Shown piece by piece: positions 37,975-47,349 of a DNA stretch of 64,000 bases; the first letter of the stretch is position 1, and each line of letters begins with the position of its first letter. Below the pieces are notes generated by a model. The model ran no database searches. It worked only from the letters and a program-made list of their open reading frames with translations, and had not been told where the DNA came from. Both the position numbers and the translations under genes were made by a program. The stretch is from Nitrospira sp. (GTDB lineage Bacteria > Nitrospirota > Nitrospiria > Nitrospirales > Nitrospiraceae): the NCBI GenBank assembly GCA_015903945.1, contig JABMDL010000009.1, positions 17,796 through 81,795 on the forward strand, in the 5' to 3' direction.

Positions 37975-38310
37975 ATGAAGCGTGTAGGTGCAGTCTTGGC
38001 AATCGTCGGTGTCTTGGGGTTTGGTGCCGGGGTCGATGCGTGGGCCGCGAAGGATGACGGCAGCAAGATTACGATCAAGAGCCCGGCAACTGGGGCGAAG
38101 GTAGGGAGCGATGTCGAAATTGTGTACGAGCTCACGAAGGGCAGCGATGCGACGCATGCCCATTGTTTCGTGGATGGAGAATACCAGAAGGGCTGGAAGG
38201 GGACGGTCAAAGGCATGTCTCCAGGCGCTCATGAGATCAAGGTCATTGCGGCGGATAAGGATCATCAAACGTTAGCCGCCGAAGCCTCCGTGAAAGTGGA
38301 AGTGCAGTAG
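37975..38310 (+). CDS. Exported Ig-like domain protein, copy 2
   Basis: A 111-residue paralogue of the 37267 protein, with a clean signal peptide (MKRVGAVLAIVGVLGFGAGV, cleavage likely near AWA). The mature domain aligns along its length: IKSPATGAKVGSDVEIVYEL, ATHAHCFVDGEYQKGWKG, GAHEIKVIAADKDHQT. A GAGGAGGG ribosome site precedes it. A hairpin follows at 38347. Confidence 0.7.
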   Translation: MKRVGAVLAIVGVLGFGAGVDAWAAKDDGSKITIKSPATGAKVGSDVEIVYELTKGSDATHAHCFVDGEYQKGWKGTVKGMSPGAHEIKVIAADKDHQTLAAEASVKVEVQ

Positions 38311-38346
38311 AACAGCATCGGGATGCGTCAATCACACTGACGGGTG

Positions 38347-38375
38347 CGGCGAGGCGCAGACCCTGCGCCTCGCCG
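38347..38375 (+). terminator. Strong GC hairpin after the Ig-like gene
   Basis: A perfect 13-bp stem (38347-38359 with 38363-38375) with a 3-base loop, 37 bases after the stop. There is no T tract, so it may stabilise RNA rather than terminate. Confidence 0.55.
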
Positions 38376-38494
38376 GGCACGTGGCATGACGTTCATGACT
38401 GTGGCAGGCATGCGTGATAACAAAGCCCTCCGGATATCGAACTCTTCCCGTCGTCGTGTTGTCGTCTGACCGCTAGGGCGTCATACAGGCCGGC

Positions 38495-40732
38495 ATGCCG
38501 CTGATCACCAAAGATCTCATCGCCCAGCACAATCTGACGGGCGAGGAATACCAAAAAATCATCGAGATTCTCGGACGCGAGCCGAATCTGACGGAACTTG
38601 GCATGTTTTCCGTCATGTGGTCAGAGCATTGCTCGTACAAGAGTTCGCGCGTCCATTTAAAGAAGCTGCCGACCACCGGGCCGCGTGTGGTGCAGGGGCC
38701 TGGCGAGAATGCCGGTGCCGTGGACATCGGCGATGGGCTCTGCGTGGTCTTCAAGATGGAGTCGCACAACCATCCCTCGTTCATCGAGCCCTATCAAGGG
38801 GCGGCGACGGGTGTCGGCGGTATTCTGCGGGACGTGTTTACGATGGGGGCGCGGCCGATTGCGCTGCTCGATTCCCTTCGGTTCGGTGGGCTGGATACGG
38901 CGAAAAATCGACATCTGATGAAGGGCGTCGTGGCTGGGATCGCCGGCTACGGCAATTGTATGGGCGTGCCGACGGTAGGCGGCGAGATCGTCTTCAACGA
39001 TATCTATTCGCTGAATCCCTTGGTCAATGTGTTCTGCCTGGGTATTGCGCACAAGGACAAGATTTTCCGCGGGACGGCGTCGGGGGTCGGCAATCCTGTG
39101 ATCTATTTCGGCTCAAAGACAGGACGCGACGGGATTCACGGCGCGACCATGGCATCCGATTCCTTCGATGACAAGTCGGAGCAAAAACGGCCCACAGTAC
39201 AGGTGGGCGATCCGTTTCAAGAAAAGTTGCTGCTCGAAGCCTGTCTGGAACTCATGGCGGGCGATCTGCTGGTCGGTATCCAAGACATGGGGGCGGCCGG
39301 GCTGACGAGTTCCTCCTGCGAAATGGCGTCGCGCGCGGGGAACGGCATCGAGCTGGATCTGACGCATGTCCCGCGCCGCGAGCCGGGCATGACGCCGTAT
39401 GAGTTAATGCTGTCGGAGTCACAAGAGCGGATGCTCATGGTGGCAAAGGCTGGCAAGGAAGACGAGTGCCTTGCCATCTGCCGGAAGTGGGATCTGGATG
39501 TCGCGGTGGTTGGACACGTCACCGGCGATGGGATCTTGCGCGTAAAGGATCAAGGGGCAGTCGTGGCGGAGATTCCAGCGAAGGCGTTGGCAGACGACGG
39601 CCCGCGCTATGAACGTCCGTATGCGCCGCCGGCGTATCAGGACATGCTGACGAATTTGAATTACGATCTCATTCCCGATGTGAAAGACGCCAATGCCGCA
39701 CTGTTGTCGCTCTTGGGGTCGCCGACGATTGCGAGCAAACGGTGGGTCTATCATCAGTACGATCATATGGTGCGGACGAATACGATGGTCCGGCCCGGAT
39801 CGGATGCGGCGGTGGTTCGGATCAAGGGCACGAACAAGGCCGTGGCGATGACGGTTGACTGCAACAGCCGGTATTGCATGCTGCATCCTTACGAGGGCGC
39901 TCGCCTGGCCGTGGCCGAGGCGGCGCGCAATCTGGTCTGTTCCGGCGCCGAGCCGATCGGTCTGACGGATTGCTTGAATTTCGGCAATCCTGAACGTTCC
40001 GACATCATGTGGCAATTCGTGCTGGCGATCGAAGGCATGAAAGACGCGTGCGAACGCCTTCAGGTCCCGATCGTGAGCGGAAACGTCAGTTTCTACAACG
40101 AGACCAACGGACTGTCGATCTATCCGACGCCGATGCTGGGCATGGTGGGATTGATCGAGCGGGCTGATCAGGCAATGACACAGTGGTTCAAAGCGGAAGG
40201 CGATGACATCATTCTGCTGGGAGCGGTCCGCGAGGACTTGGGCGGATCGGAGTATCTGAAAGTCATCCAGGCGCGAGAGCAAGGCTCACCGCCGTTTTTG
40301 AACCTCGATGTGGAAAAGGCGTTGTATGAGTGTGTTTTGGCGCTGATTCGCGGTGGGTTGGTGCAATCGGCGCACGACTGTTCGGACGGTGGGCTGGCGG
40401 TCGCATTGGCGGAAAGCGCTATGTCCGGGCCAGACCGGCCGCTGGGCGCTGTGGTAACATTGGCGCAGGGCCGGTTTCGAAAAGACGCGGTGCTGTTCGG
40501 CGAAAGCCAGTCTCGGGTGGTGCTTTCGGCCAAACCGGCCCATCGGCAGGCGATCCTCGATTGTGCGCGGCGTGCGGGTGTGCCTGTGGCGGTGATCGGA
40601 TCTGTCACCGGTAACCGGCTGGTTATTTCGCTGGAAGGTGAGCGGCCGGCTGCAATGGTGATCAATGTGCCAGTGGCGGTGCTCTATGACCGATGGGCGT
40701 TCTCGATCGAACGAACGCTGCACCAGGCGTAA
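38495..40732 (+). CDS. purL: FGAM synthase large subunit PurL
   Basis: The 745-residue catalytic subunit of multi-subunit FGAM synthase. Family motifs: [56 protein letters not shown], and [20 protein letters not shown] [18 protein letters not shown]. The small size and the separate PurS and PurQ fit the Gram-positive/archaeal-like three-protein enzyme. purF starts 17 bases after the stop. Confidence 0.97.
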   Translation: MPLITKDLIAQHNLTGEEYQKIIEILGREPNLTELGMFSVMWSEHCSYKSSRVHLKKLPTTGPRVVQGPGENAGAVDIGDGLCVVFKMESHNHPSFIEPYQGAATGVGGILRDVFTMGARPIALLDSLRFGGLDTAKNRHLMKGVVAGIAGYGNCMGVPTVGGEIVFNDIYSLNPLVNVFCLGIAHKDKIFRGTASGVGNPVIYFGSKTGRDGIHGATMASDSFDDKSEQKRPTVQVGDPFQEKLLLEACLELMAGDLLVGIQDMGAAGLTSSSCEMASRAGNGIELDLTHVPRREPGMTPYELMLSESQERMLMVAKAGKEDECLAICRKWDLDVAVVGHVTGDGILRVKDQGAVVAEIPAKALADDGPRYERPYAPPAYQDMLTNLNYDLIPDVKDANAALLSLLGSPTIASKRWVYHQYDHMVRTNTMVRPGSDAAVVRIKGTNKAVAMTVDCNSRYCMLHPYEGARLAVAEAARNLVCSGAEPIGLTDCLNFGNPERSDIMWQFVLAIEGMKDACERLQVPIVSGNVSFYNETNGLSIYPTPMLGMVGLIERADQAMTQWFKAEGDDIILLGAVREDLGGSEYLKVIQAREQGSPPFLNLDVEKALYECVLALIRGGLVQSAHDCSDGGLAVALAESAMSGPDRPLGAVVTLAQGRFRKDAVLFGESQSRVVLSAKPAHRQAILDCARRAGVPVAVIGSVTGNRLVISLEGERPAAMVINVPVAVLYDRWAFSIERTLHQA

Positions 40733-40748
40733 CGTGAAGCGGTGACCT

Positions 40749-42224
40749 ATGGATCAGTTTAGAACCAAGAGGGAACTTCCGATCGTGTCGCCGTTTGCCT
40801 CCCACCGTTCCCTTGAGGGGCCGGACAAGTTCCACGAAGAATGTGCGGTCGTCGGGGTCTTCGGCCACGAAGAGGCCGCCAATCTGACCTATCTTGGACT
40901 CTATGCGCTCCAACATCGTGGACAGGAAGCCTCAGGCATCGTGTCGGGGGATGGAAACCAGTTCTGTGTCCAAAAGGGCATGGGGCTTGTCGCAGACATT
41001 TATAATAAGGCATCGCTGGAAAGACTTCCCGGACACATGGCCATCGGCCATAATCGGTATTCCACGGCCGGCGGCAACGACTTGAAGAATGTGCAGCCGC
41101 TGACTGTCAATTTCGCGCTCGGCAATCTGGCCTTGGCACACAACGGCAATCTCATCAATGCCCAAGTGCTCCGCAACGAACTCGAGGCCTACGGCGCGAT
41201 CTTCCAATCCACGTCGGACAGCGAGGTCATTATCCATCTGATCGCGCATTCGAAAGCCGGCTCGTTTCTCGCGCGCGTGATGGACGCACTCAATCAAGTG
41301 CGCGGGGCGTTCTCCGTCGTGCTCTTGACCGACAACGGCCTTATTGCCGCGCGCGACCCTTACGGATTGCGGCCGCTCTGCCTTGGACGGGTGCGCAGCA
41401 GCTGGATCGTCGCGTCGGAGACTTGCGCCTTCGATTTGCTCGACGCGGAATATGTTCGGGAAATCGAACCGGGTGAGCTGATTGTGATCAGCGATCAGGG
41501 TTTGGACAGCCACCGGCCGTTTCCCAAAAGAGACCAGGCGATGTGCGTCTTCGAGTACGTCTATTTCGCCAGGCCCGACAGCCGGATCTTCGGGGCGAAC
41601 GCCGTGTACACGACACGCAAAGCGCTTGGACGGCAACTGGCGAGCGAGTCCTGGGTGCCGGCGGATATCGTCATTCCGGTGCCGGATTCTGGCGTGCCCG
41701 CTGCGTTGGGCTATGCGGAAGGCGGTGGGATCCGGTTCGAGACGGGGCTGATCCGGAACCACTATGTCGGTCGGACGTTCATCGAGCCGGAACAATCGAT
41801 TCGCCATTTCGGTGTCAAGGTGAAGCTGAACGCTGTCTCCGAAGTTTTGTCCGGAAAGCGCGTCGTGGTGGTGGACGACTCCCTGGTTCGCGGTACGACC
41901 AGCCGAAAGATCGTCAAGATGATCCGCCAGGCCGGGGCCAAGGAAGTTCATATGCGGATCAGTTCTCCGCCGATCGTCTCACCCTGTTTTTACGGAATCG
42001 ATACGCCGACCAAGAAAGAACTCATCGCCTCCAACCATTCTGCCGAAGAAATCCGCAAGTACATCACCGCCGATAGTTTGGCCTACCTCAGCCTCGAAGG
42101 GATGCTCAAGGTGGTGCCGGGCGCCCCCGAGCATTACTGTAACGCGTGTTTTACGGAGCACTATCCCATTCCATTTACCCGCGCTGAAGAACTGCAATTG
42201 GGCTTATTCGAACCGGCGCGCTGA
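40749..42224 (+). CDS. purF: Amidophosphoribosyltransferase PurF
   Basis: Catalyses the committed step of purine synthesis. 491 residues. The nucleophile is Cys32 in [11 protein letters not shown], so residues 1-31 form a propeptide that must be cleaved. The PRPP-binding loop is [18 protein letters not shown]. Cysteines for a structural 4Fe-4S cluster are seen in [27 protein letters not shown] and HYCNACFTE, as in the B. subtilis-type enzyme. Confidence 0.96.
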   Translation: MDQFRTKRELPIVSPFASHRSLEGPDKFHEECAVVGVFGHEEAANLTYLGLYALQHRGQEASGIVSGDGNQFCVQKGMGLVADIYNKASLERLPGHMAIGHNRYSTAGGNDLKNVQPLTVNFALGNLALAHNGNLINAQVLRNELEAYGAIFQSTSDSEVIIHLIAHSKAGSFLARVMDALNQVRGAFSVVLLTDNGLIAARDPYGLRPLCLGRVRSSWIVASETCAFDLLDAEYVREIEPGELIVISDQGLDSHRPFPKRDQAMCVFEYVYFARPDSRIFGANAVYTTRKALGRQLASESWVPADIVIPVPDSGVPAALGYAEGGGIRFETGLIRNHYVGRTFIEPEQSIRHFGVKVKLNAVSEVLSGKRVVVVDDSLVRGTTSRKIVKMIRQAGAKEVHMRISSPPIVSPCFYGIDTPTKKELIASNHSAEEIRKYITADSLAYLSLEGMLKVVPGAPEHYCNACFTEHYPIPFTRAEELQLGLFEPAR

Positions 42225-42247
42225 CCAAGCAACAGGGGACCGAGAGC

Positions 42248-42556
42248 ATGAGACCACGATCGAAGTCGAGGGTACCGGTGAATTATCACGTCACGTTCAC
42301 CTGTGATAACGTGACCGGGAAAGGTGTCCTGACCAATCTCACGATCGGCGGCGGCCAGATCCAGAGCGACGTCCAATTCGCCATCGGAGCCCATCTCTAT
42401 CTGCATGTCGAACTCTCTGGGGCGCGCTTCCCAATCAATGTCGCGCTTGCCATCGTTCGATGGAAGCGGGACGGGCGATACGGCGTAGAGTTCGTCCGGT
42501 TCGAAGGCAAGGCCAAGCAGCACCTTCAAGAAATGCTCAACCAGCATGATGGTTGA
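42248..42556 (+). CDS. Single-domain PilZ protein
   Basis: A 102-residue stand-alone PilZ domain, a likely cyclic-di-GMP receptor. The signature is RSKSR near the start and NLTIGGG (N-x-T/S-x-x-G) around residue 33. It starts 23 bases after purF but has no link to purine synthesis. A second PilZ protein lies at 15263. Confidence 0.85.
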   Translation: MRPRSKSRVPVNYHVTFTCDNVTGKGVLTNLTIGGGQIQSDVQFAIGAHLYLHVELSGARFPINVALAIVRWKRDGRYGVEFVRFEGKAKQHLQEMLNQHDG

Positions 42557-42748
42557 ACCCCGGACAGATTTGCTCATGCTCCCCTCGGTTGCCCGCTTAA
42601 AAATCACCGTGCTAGGATGTGGCATCTGCTGATGCGGGCGCTCAAGGAGGTTGAATTCAACGGTGGTCGCTTGTGTCTGGCGGTAGAGGCAGCAGGATCG
42701 GGGAGTTACCGGCGGTGAGGAATGTGATGGCAAGGAGACACGGCTACG

Positions 42749-42988
42749 ATGGATGAGATGGAGGAAGGGAAACAGAAGTTTGTGGAAGTCGTGAAGGGAG
42801 TGGACGGAGCGGTGCAGGTGGTGATTCCGACCACGCCGTCAAACAGCCTGTTCCTGATTTCGCTGACCAAAGGACAGAACCGAAAGTTCATCACGGTATC
42901 CGAAGACGATATCATCGATTTGCCACACGAGGCTGGAATTCTTGCCAAGGTTAGCAAGGTTGTCACAGACGCCATCGCGGCGCTGTAG
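42749..42988 (+). CDS. Hypothetical 79-residue protein
   Basis: Soluble, mixed alpha/beta composition: VEVVKGVDGAVQVVIPTT, FLISLTKGQNRKFITVSEDD, AKVSKVVTDAIAAL. AAGGAGA lies upstream of ATG. I do not recognise it. It precedes the overlapped operon 43019-45951 by 30 bases and may belong to it. Confidence 0.55.
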   Translation: MDEMEEGKQKFVEVVKGVDGAVQVVIPTTPSNSLFLISLTKGQNRKFITVSEDDIIDLPHEAGILAKVSKVVTDAIAAL

Positions 42989-43018
42989 AGTTGTCCCCGG
43001 CTCTTTGAGGATCTTGCC

Positions 43019-43633
43019 ATGAAACAGCTTTTGCCCAACATCTGGCAATGGTCGTGGTTTTCAGAAGAAAAACAGCTTGAGTTCAACGGGCTGTTTCTGA
43101 CGATCGGTGAGCACGCAATCCTGATAGACCCCCCTCCGATGACAGCCGAGGCGAAATCCCTCATTCGGCGTCATGGGCCGGTCGATTACATCATTGTGAC
43201 GAATCGGGACCATGCACGGGAAGCGGCGGCTTGCCAAGTGGAGTTCGCGTGCCGCCTGTACCTTCCGGAGGCGGACGCGCCCCAGATGGATCTGAAACCC
43301 ACACATACCTATACGGACGGGGAATTATTGCCGGGCGGCATTTGGGTGATTCGGCTGAAAGATCAGAAGTCGCCGGGCGAGTCGGCGTTGTTTATTCAAC
43401 AGGGGCAGGGACAGGGGACGGGTGTGCTGATCGTTGGGGATGCGTTGATCGGCAAACCGGCCGGAAGCGTGAGTCTGCTTCCCGTCGAGAAGTACGCCGA
43501 TGCGGCGAAGGCCAAGGAGGGACTCCGCCGGCTTCTGAAGTACGAGTTCGACAGCCTTCTCGTCGGAGACGGCACCGCGATTCTCACCGGCGGCAAGTCG
43601 GCGGTTGGGCGACTGTTAGATGGATCGCCATGA
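43019..43633 (+). CDS. Metallo-beta-lactamase-fold protein with degenerate metal site
   Basis: A 204-residue protein whose layout follows the MBL fold: PNIWQWSWFSEEK, LTIGEHAILIDPPP, DYIIVTNRDHAREAAAC, LLPGGIWVIRLKDQKSPGES, VLIVGDALIGKP. The canonical HxHxDH is reduced to TNRDH, the later metal His is not seen, and only GDAL retains an Asp. It is therefore probably non-hydrolytic or binds a single metal. It overlaps the next gene by four bases (ATGA at 43630). Confidence 0.75.
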   Translation: MKQLLPNIWQWSWFSEEKQLEFNGLFLTIGEHAILIDPPPMTAEAKSLIRRHGPVDYIIVTNRDHAREAAACQVEFACRLYLPEADAPQMDLKPTHTYTDGELLPGGIWVIRLKDQKSPGESALFIQQGQGQGTGVLIVGDALIGKPAGSVSLLPVEKYADAAKAKEGLRRLLKYEFDSLLVGDGTAILTGGKSAVGRLLDGSP

Positions 43634-44439
43634 CACTGCGCAACGGCTCATCCGAAGAATTGAATCGCCAAGGCAACGACCTCTTCTCGCGCGGGCACTA
43701 TACGGATGCCTATGCCTATTATGCCAAAGCATTGGAGTGTGATCGACTGACCGGAGACCGACGGGCGTTGGCGGCGACGCTGGGCAATCTCGGTAATATC
43801 TGCGCGGTGAGCGGCCGCCGTGACGCGGCACAGGTTCATTATCAAGAGGTCTTGGAGTTGCAGAAGATCCTCGGAGATGAGCGGGGCATTGGCACGACGC
43901 TGGCCAATTTGGGCAATCTGCGGGCTGACGCCGGTGAATGGGACCGAGCGCGAGCCTACTATCTGGAGGCGCTCGACCTTATCAGAAAAACACGTGATGA
44001 GGCAGCTGAGGCGGTGTTGTTGTCGGATCTTGGCCTGGTGGCGCGCGAGACCGGCCAGTTCGACGACGCGATCCGGTATTATGAACGTTCCCTTGGGTTG
44101 ATGCGGCGGCTGGCCAATCAGGGCGGTATGGCGGACGCCTGGCGCATGATCGGACGCACGTTCCTCGTTCAACAGCGATACGATGACGCGATCGCCTGCT
44201 GCCAGACCAGCCTGTCGATTGCCGAACGGTCCGGTGACGAACTCCGTGCGGGTGGGGCAAGGTACGTGCTGGCCCAATGTTTCGAAAAGACCGATCGGAT
44301 ACCAGAGGCCGCGGACCTGATGGAGCTCGTTGTTCAGATGGATCGCAAGTACCAATTGCCCAAGCTCGATGAAAACACGCGACGCTTGGCGGTCTTGCGC
44401 GACCGTCTGGCAGCGCATCATAGCCAGCAACCTATGTGA
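43630..44439 (+). CDS. Tetratricopeptide repeat protein
   Basis: A 269-residue soluble protein of about six TPR units: GNDLFSRGHYTDAYAYYAKA, LGNLGNICAVSGRRDAAQVH, LANLGNLRADAGEWDRARAY, LSDLGLVARETGQFDDAIRY, WRMIGRTFLVQQRYDDAIAC. It is a scaffold. ATG 43630 overlaps the MBL-fold gene; an open frame further upstream is the shadow of that gene. Confidence 0.85.
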   Translation: MTLRNGSSEELNRQGNDLFSRGHYTDAYAYYAKALECDRLTGDRRALAATLGNLGNICAVSGRRDAAQVHYQEVLELQKILGDERGIGTTLANLGNLRADAGEWDRARAYYLEALDLIRKTRDEAAEAVLLSDLGLVARETGQFDDAIRYYERSLGLMRRLANQGGMADAWRMIGRTFLVQQRYDDAIACCQTSLSIAERSGDELRAGGARYVLAQCFEKTDRIPEAADLMELVVQMDRKYQLPKLDENTRRLAVLRDRLAAHHSQQPM

Positions 44440-44449
44440 AGGTCCACGT

Positions 44450-44887
44450 ATGGCCGAATCTGTCTCACCCGACTGGCAGCAACTTCGGTCCTCGCTGATG
44501 CAGGCCTTTCCCCAGTTCTATGAATTGGAGTCCGGTGGCCCGTTGATCATGGATCTCGGGCCGGACGGCTGGCTTTTAGAGGTCAAACCGGACGGTGCGG
44601 TGGTCTGCCAGTATGGTCTGGCGATGGACGAGGTGATGGCGCTGATGTCGGATGGGACGCCGGAGGATCTAGGGACTGACGAAGTTGCCAAGCAGGCCAA
44701 GTATTTTCTCCAGCCCGCGGTGTCGAAGTTTCGACCACTGCTCGTGCATTCTGGATTCACGGAAGAGACGGAGATCAACGATGAGTTCGTTGCGGTGACG
44801 TTTACGCGACCCGTGGATATCAAGAATTCCGCCAAGGTGGAGGATCTCCTTCGGTGGTGTTGCCGGCAGTTCGGCGGCAAGGCATGA
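44450..44887 (+). CDS. Hypothetical 145-residue protein
   Basis: Acidic soluble protein beginning MAESVSPDWQQLRSSLMQAF, with GGPLIMDLGPDGWLLEVKPD and VEDLLRWCCRQFGG near the end. Family unknown. It is 10 bases after the TPR gene and overlaps the methyltransferase by four bases, so the four genes form one translationally coupled unit. Confidence 0.65.
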   Translation: MAESVSPDWQQLRSSLMQAFPQFYELESGGPLIMDLGPDGWLLEVKPDGAVVCQYGLAMDEVMALMSDGTPEDLGTDEVAKQAKYFLQPAVSKFRPLLVHSGFTEETEINDEFVAVTFTRPVDIKNSAKVEDLLRWCCRQFGGKA

Positions 44888-45951
44888 GACGGCCGATCAC
44901 CACGTTCGACGGGTTTCGCAAAGCAGTCTCGGCGTATCGGTTGCCGGTGGTCTTGCTGGCGGCGTTGGAACTGGACCTCTTTACGGTGGTCGGGCATCGA
45001 ACCTGGACGGTCCAGGAGTTGGCCAAGAAACTGAGGGTCAGCGAGCGGGGGCTTGCCGTTCTGTGCAGGAATCTGGCCATGGCCGGAGTCCTCCTCAAAC
45101 AAGGAACGACGTATAAGAACACGCGATTGGGGGGTACGGCGCTGAATGCTGACCATCCGGCCTATCGAGGTGGCTATTTGGATTTGATCAAGACCCATTG
45201 GCATGATTGGTGTCGGTTGCCGGAATCCATCCGAAGTGGGTTACCGATTGATCACGATGTTCCTGATAGTCCCGAGTGGCGGAAACGATTCACATGGGCC
45301 ATGCATCACCGTACGCTGGAGATTGCGCCCGCAATTGCGGCGCAGGTGAAGCTCGGTAGGGCCCGCACGTTTCTGGATCTTGGAGGAGGTCCCGCTACCT
45401 ATGCGCTCGCGTTTCTGGCTCAGAATCCCCGGCTGCGGGCTACGGTCTGTGACCGTGATGCTGCTTTGAACGTAGCAAGAGAGGTCGCCGCAACTCACAA
45501 GGCGGGACAGCGGTTGTCCTATCTTCCCCTTGATTTTACAAAGGATGCTATTCCAGGCACGTACGACGTGATTTGGTATTCCAATGTGTTGCACATCTAT
45601 TCACCGGAGGACAATCAGGCGATCTTCCGCCGTGCATTGGCGGCTTTAACGCCAGGAGGACGACTGATTATCCAAGACGCCTTTCTGCATGACCGGGAAG
45701 GGTTGTTTCCCGCGGATGCGAGCCTCTTCGCCGTGTCCATGCTGCTGTTTACAACAGGCGGCGACACCTATTCAGCGTCGGAGGTGAAACGATGGCTGAG
45801 TGATGCGGGGTTTAACCGGGTCAAGTTGCTCCGTATCAAGAAGGCGACGGAGGATTGGGAGGACGGGGTTCTTGAGGCGTTGGCGCCTGAGTCACCTCCA
45901 AGAACGAACGCCCGCCGAACAGGATCAAGAGGAAGTTCAAACAGCCACTGA
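44884..45951 (+). CDS. O-methyltransferase-like SAM enzyme
   Basis: A 355-residue protein of the hydroxyneurosporene/hydroxyindole O-methyltransferase type. A winged-helix dimerisation region is followed by the SAM-binding fold: motif I FLDLGGGPATYALAFLA, YDVIWYSNVLHIYSPEDN, and LTPGGRLIIQDAFL. The substrate is unknown. ATG 44884 overlaps the preceding stop. Its last 116 bases overlap a convergent membrane-protein gene, and the tail TNARRTGSRGSSNSH is low complexity. Confidence 0.8.
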   Translation: MRRPITTFDGFRKAVSAYRLPVVLLAALELDLFTVVGHRTWTVQELAKKLRVSERGLAVLCRNLAMAGVLLKQGTTYKNTRLGGTALNADHPAYRGGYLDLIKTHWHDWCRLPESIRSGLPIDHDVPDSPEWRKRFTWAMHHRTLEIAPAIAAQVKLGRARTFLDLGGGPATYALAFLAQNPRLRATVCDRDAALNVAREVAATHKAGQRLSYLPLDFTKDAIPGTYDVIWYSNVLHIYSPEDNQAIFRRALAALTPGGRLIIQDAFLHDREGLFPADASLFAVSMLLFTTGGDTYSASEVKRWLSDAGFNRVKLLRIKKATEDWEDGVLEALAPESPPRTNARRTGSRGSSNSH

Positions 45952-46237
45952 TCAGATTATTCAGGAAGGACGGGCCTGTCTCCTGGTCTTTCGTGAGAAT
46001 CTGTATGGTTGTCGCCAGATCAAGCGCCAATCCGACGGTCCCATACATCACACAGGCCATAGCGGCCCACCAAAATCCCCGCCAAACCAGCATTGCCAAG
46101 CATAGTGGAGTGAGCACCAGAAAGCCGATCCACCAAGGCTGGGTCGGCGCCGTGACCGGTTCCGGTCTGGCAGTCAGGGCTCCCAACCCGACGGCCACGA
46201 TTCCTAGCAACAGGGTGAGCAACGCAGTTCGTTTCAC
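45836..46237 (-). CDS. Small polytopic membrane protein
   Basis: A 133-residue protein with four likely helices (LLTLLLGIVAVGLGALTA, WWIGFLVLTPLCLAMLVW, AMACVMYGTVGLALDLATTI, LISGCLNFLLILFGG) and a proline-rich tail. GTG start at 46237. Its 3' end overlaps the methyltransferase gene on the other strand. No family recognised. Confidence 0.6.
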   Translation of the reverse strand: MKRTALLTLLLGIVAVGLGALTARPEPVTAPTQPWWIGFLVLTPLCLAMLVWRGFWWAAMACVMYGTVGLALDLATTIQILTKDQETGPSFLNNLISGCLNFLLILFGGRSFLEVTQAPTPQEPRPPNPPSPS

Positions 46238-46389
46238 GGGGAGACTATAGACCGGAGGAATACCTCCCGCAATGGTACAGGCTTGTCGGAGCGCAGCCCC
46301 TCCTTTCGGGGGGGAAACTGACTACAGTGGGGGAATTTACCGGCGGCCCCGACCTCTTGCATGATGCATCCAAGCCTTGAGGAGGGTCT

Positions 46390-47301
46390 ATGCCGCTGAT
46401 TCACTGGTTGTCCCTGCTGCGTGAACCGTCAACAACTCCCTCTTCCTATCGAAATCCTCTTTCTGGACATCGTCATTGCACGGGAGTGGGCGTGTATCGG
46501 AACCAGTCTATGGCCGCCTCTTCCTGGGTGGTCGCTGTGGTTTTGTGTCTTCCGTTGGTGGGTGGCCAGGCGTGGGGCCAGACGGGAGCCGAGACAAAAT
46601 CGGGCAAGGCGGCGATCGTGGCGGCCGGCTTTGGCTATCAAAACGAGTTTGACTCTACCATTACGGTCAAAGTGTACGATGCGGTGTCGGGGGAAGTGTT
46701 ATCCGAAGAGGTTTATGAATTGAGTATAAAAGAAGACCGCAACACAGCCAGGACGAATGCTTCGAAGGGACGCATCTTCGCGGGCGGAGTGGGGCCGGGG
46801 GCGACCGACCTGTCAAATTTCATGCTCCGTGTCTACGACGCTACGACAGGCGAGTTTCAGTGGGCGGGCCAGCTCAATCTCACCCCGAATGAAGGAAGCA
46901 GACCCGGGCACACGATTTCCACTCTGGTACCCCGGCGTGCCGTCGTGATGAAGGTCGATAGCGCTGAAGCCGATGCATGGCAGCCGCGTTTCTTGTTGCG
47001 CGCATTCGATGCGTCGACCGGAGGAGTGGTCTGGGCAGACGAATTTTCCACCGATGGTACGGGTGTCGCGAAGGGCACAATGATCGCCGATCCTCCAGCT
47101 GATGAGGCATTGCAGGAAGCCGACACGTTTGATTTTCGAGTCAGGATGTTCAGCCGCGACGGCCGGACGATCTTGTGGGAAGATCAGGTGTTGCAGCGGC
47201 CAGCTGAGGAAGACAGCCAAGGCGTGGATGACGATCAGGCCCAGCTCCTTCCGGCCTGGACCGGACCAATCACGCAGGACGTCGCCTCCGAAGAGATCTG
47301 A
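46390..47301 (+). CDS. Exported protein with PQQ-like beta units
   Basis: 303 residues from ATG 46390, which has an excellent GAGGAGGG site. A hydrophobic export segment lies at about 43-62 (SWVVAVVLCLPLVGGQAWG), so either it is a long signal or ATG 46510 is the true start. The mature part has recurring units with a D-A-x-x-G-x-x-x-W shape (VYDATTGEFQWAGQL, AFDASTGGVVWADEF, DGRTILWEDQ), like PQQ-type beta-propeller blades, but too few for a full propeller. Function unknown. Confidence 0.6.
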   Translation: MPLIHWLSLLREPSTTPSSYRNPLSGHRHCTGVGVYRNQSMAASSWVVAVVLCLPLVGGQAWGQTGAETKSGKAAIVAAGFGYQNEFDSTITVKVYDAVSGEVLSEEVYELSIKEDRNTARTNASKGRIFAGGVGPGATDLSNFMLRVYDATTGEFQWAGQLNLTPNEGSRPGHTISTLVPRRAVVMKVDSAEADAWQPRFLLRAFDASTGGVVWADEFSTDGTGVAKGTMIADPPADEALQEADTFDFRVRMFSRDGRTILWEDQVLQRPAEEDSQGVDDDQAQLLPAWTGPITQDVASEEI

Positions 47302-47349
47302 CCGCAGCTCTGCCCCATGAGTCATCCGGTCATGGGAGCGCGCTCGTCG

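Noticed and set aside
43231..43629. Upstream extension of the TPR frame
   Set aside because: It lies wholly within the MBL-fold gene in another frame; ATG 43630 with a four-base overlap is the natural start.
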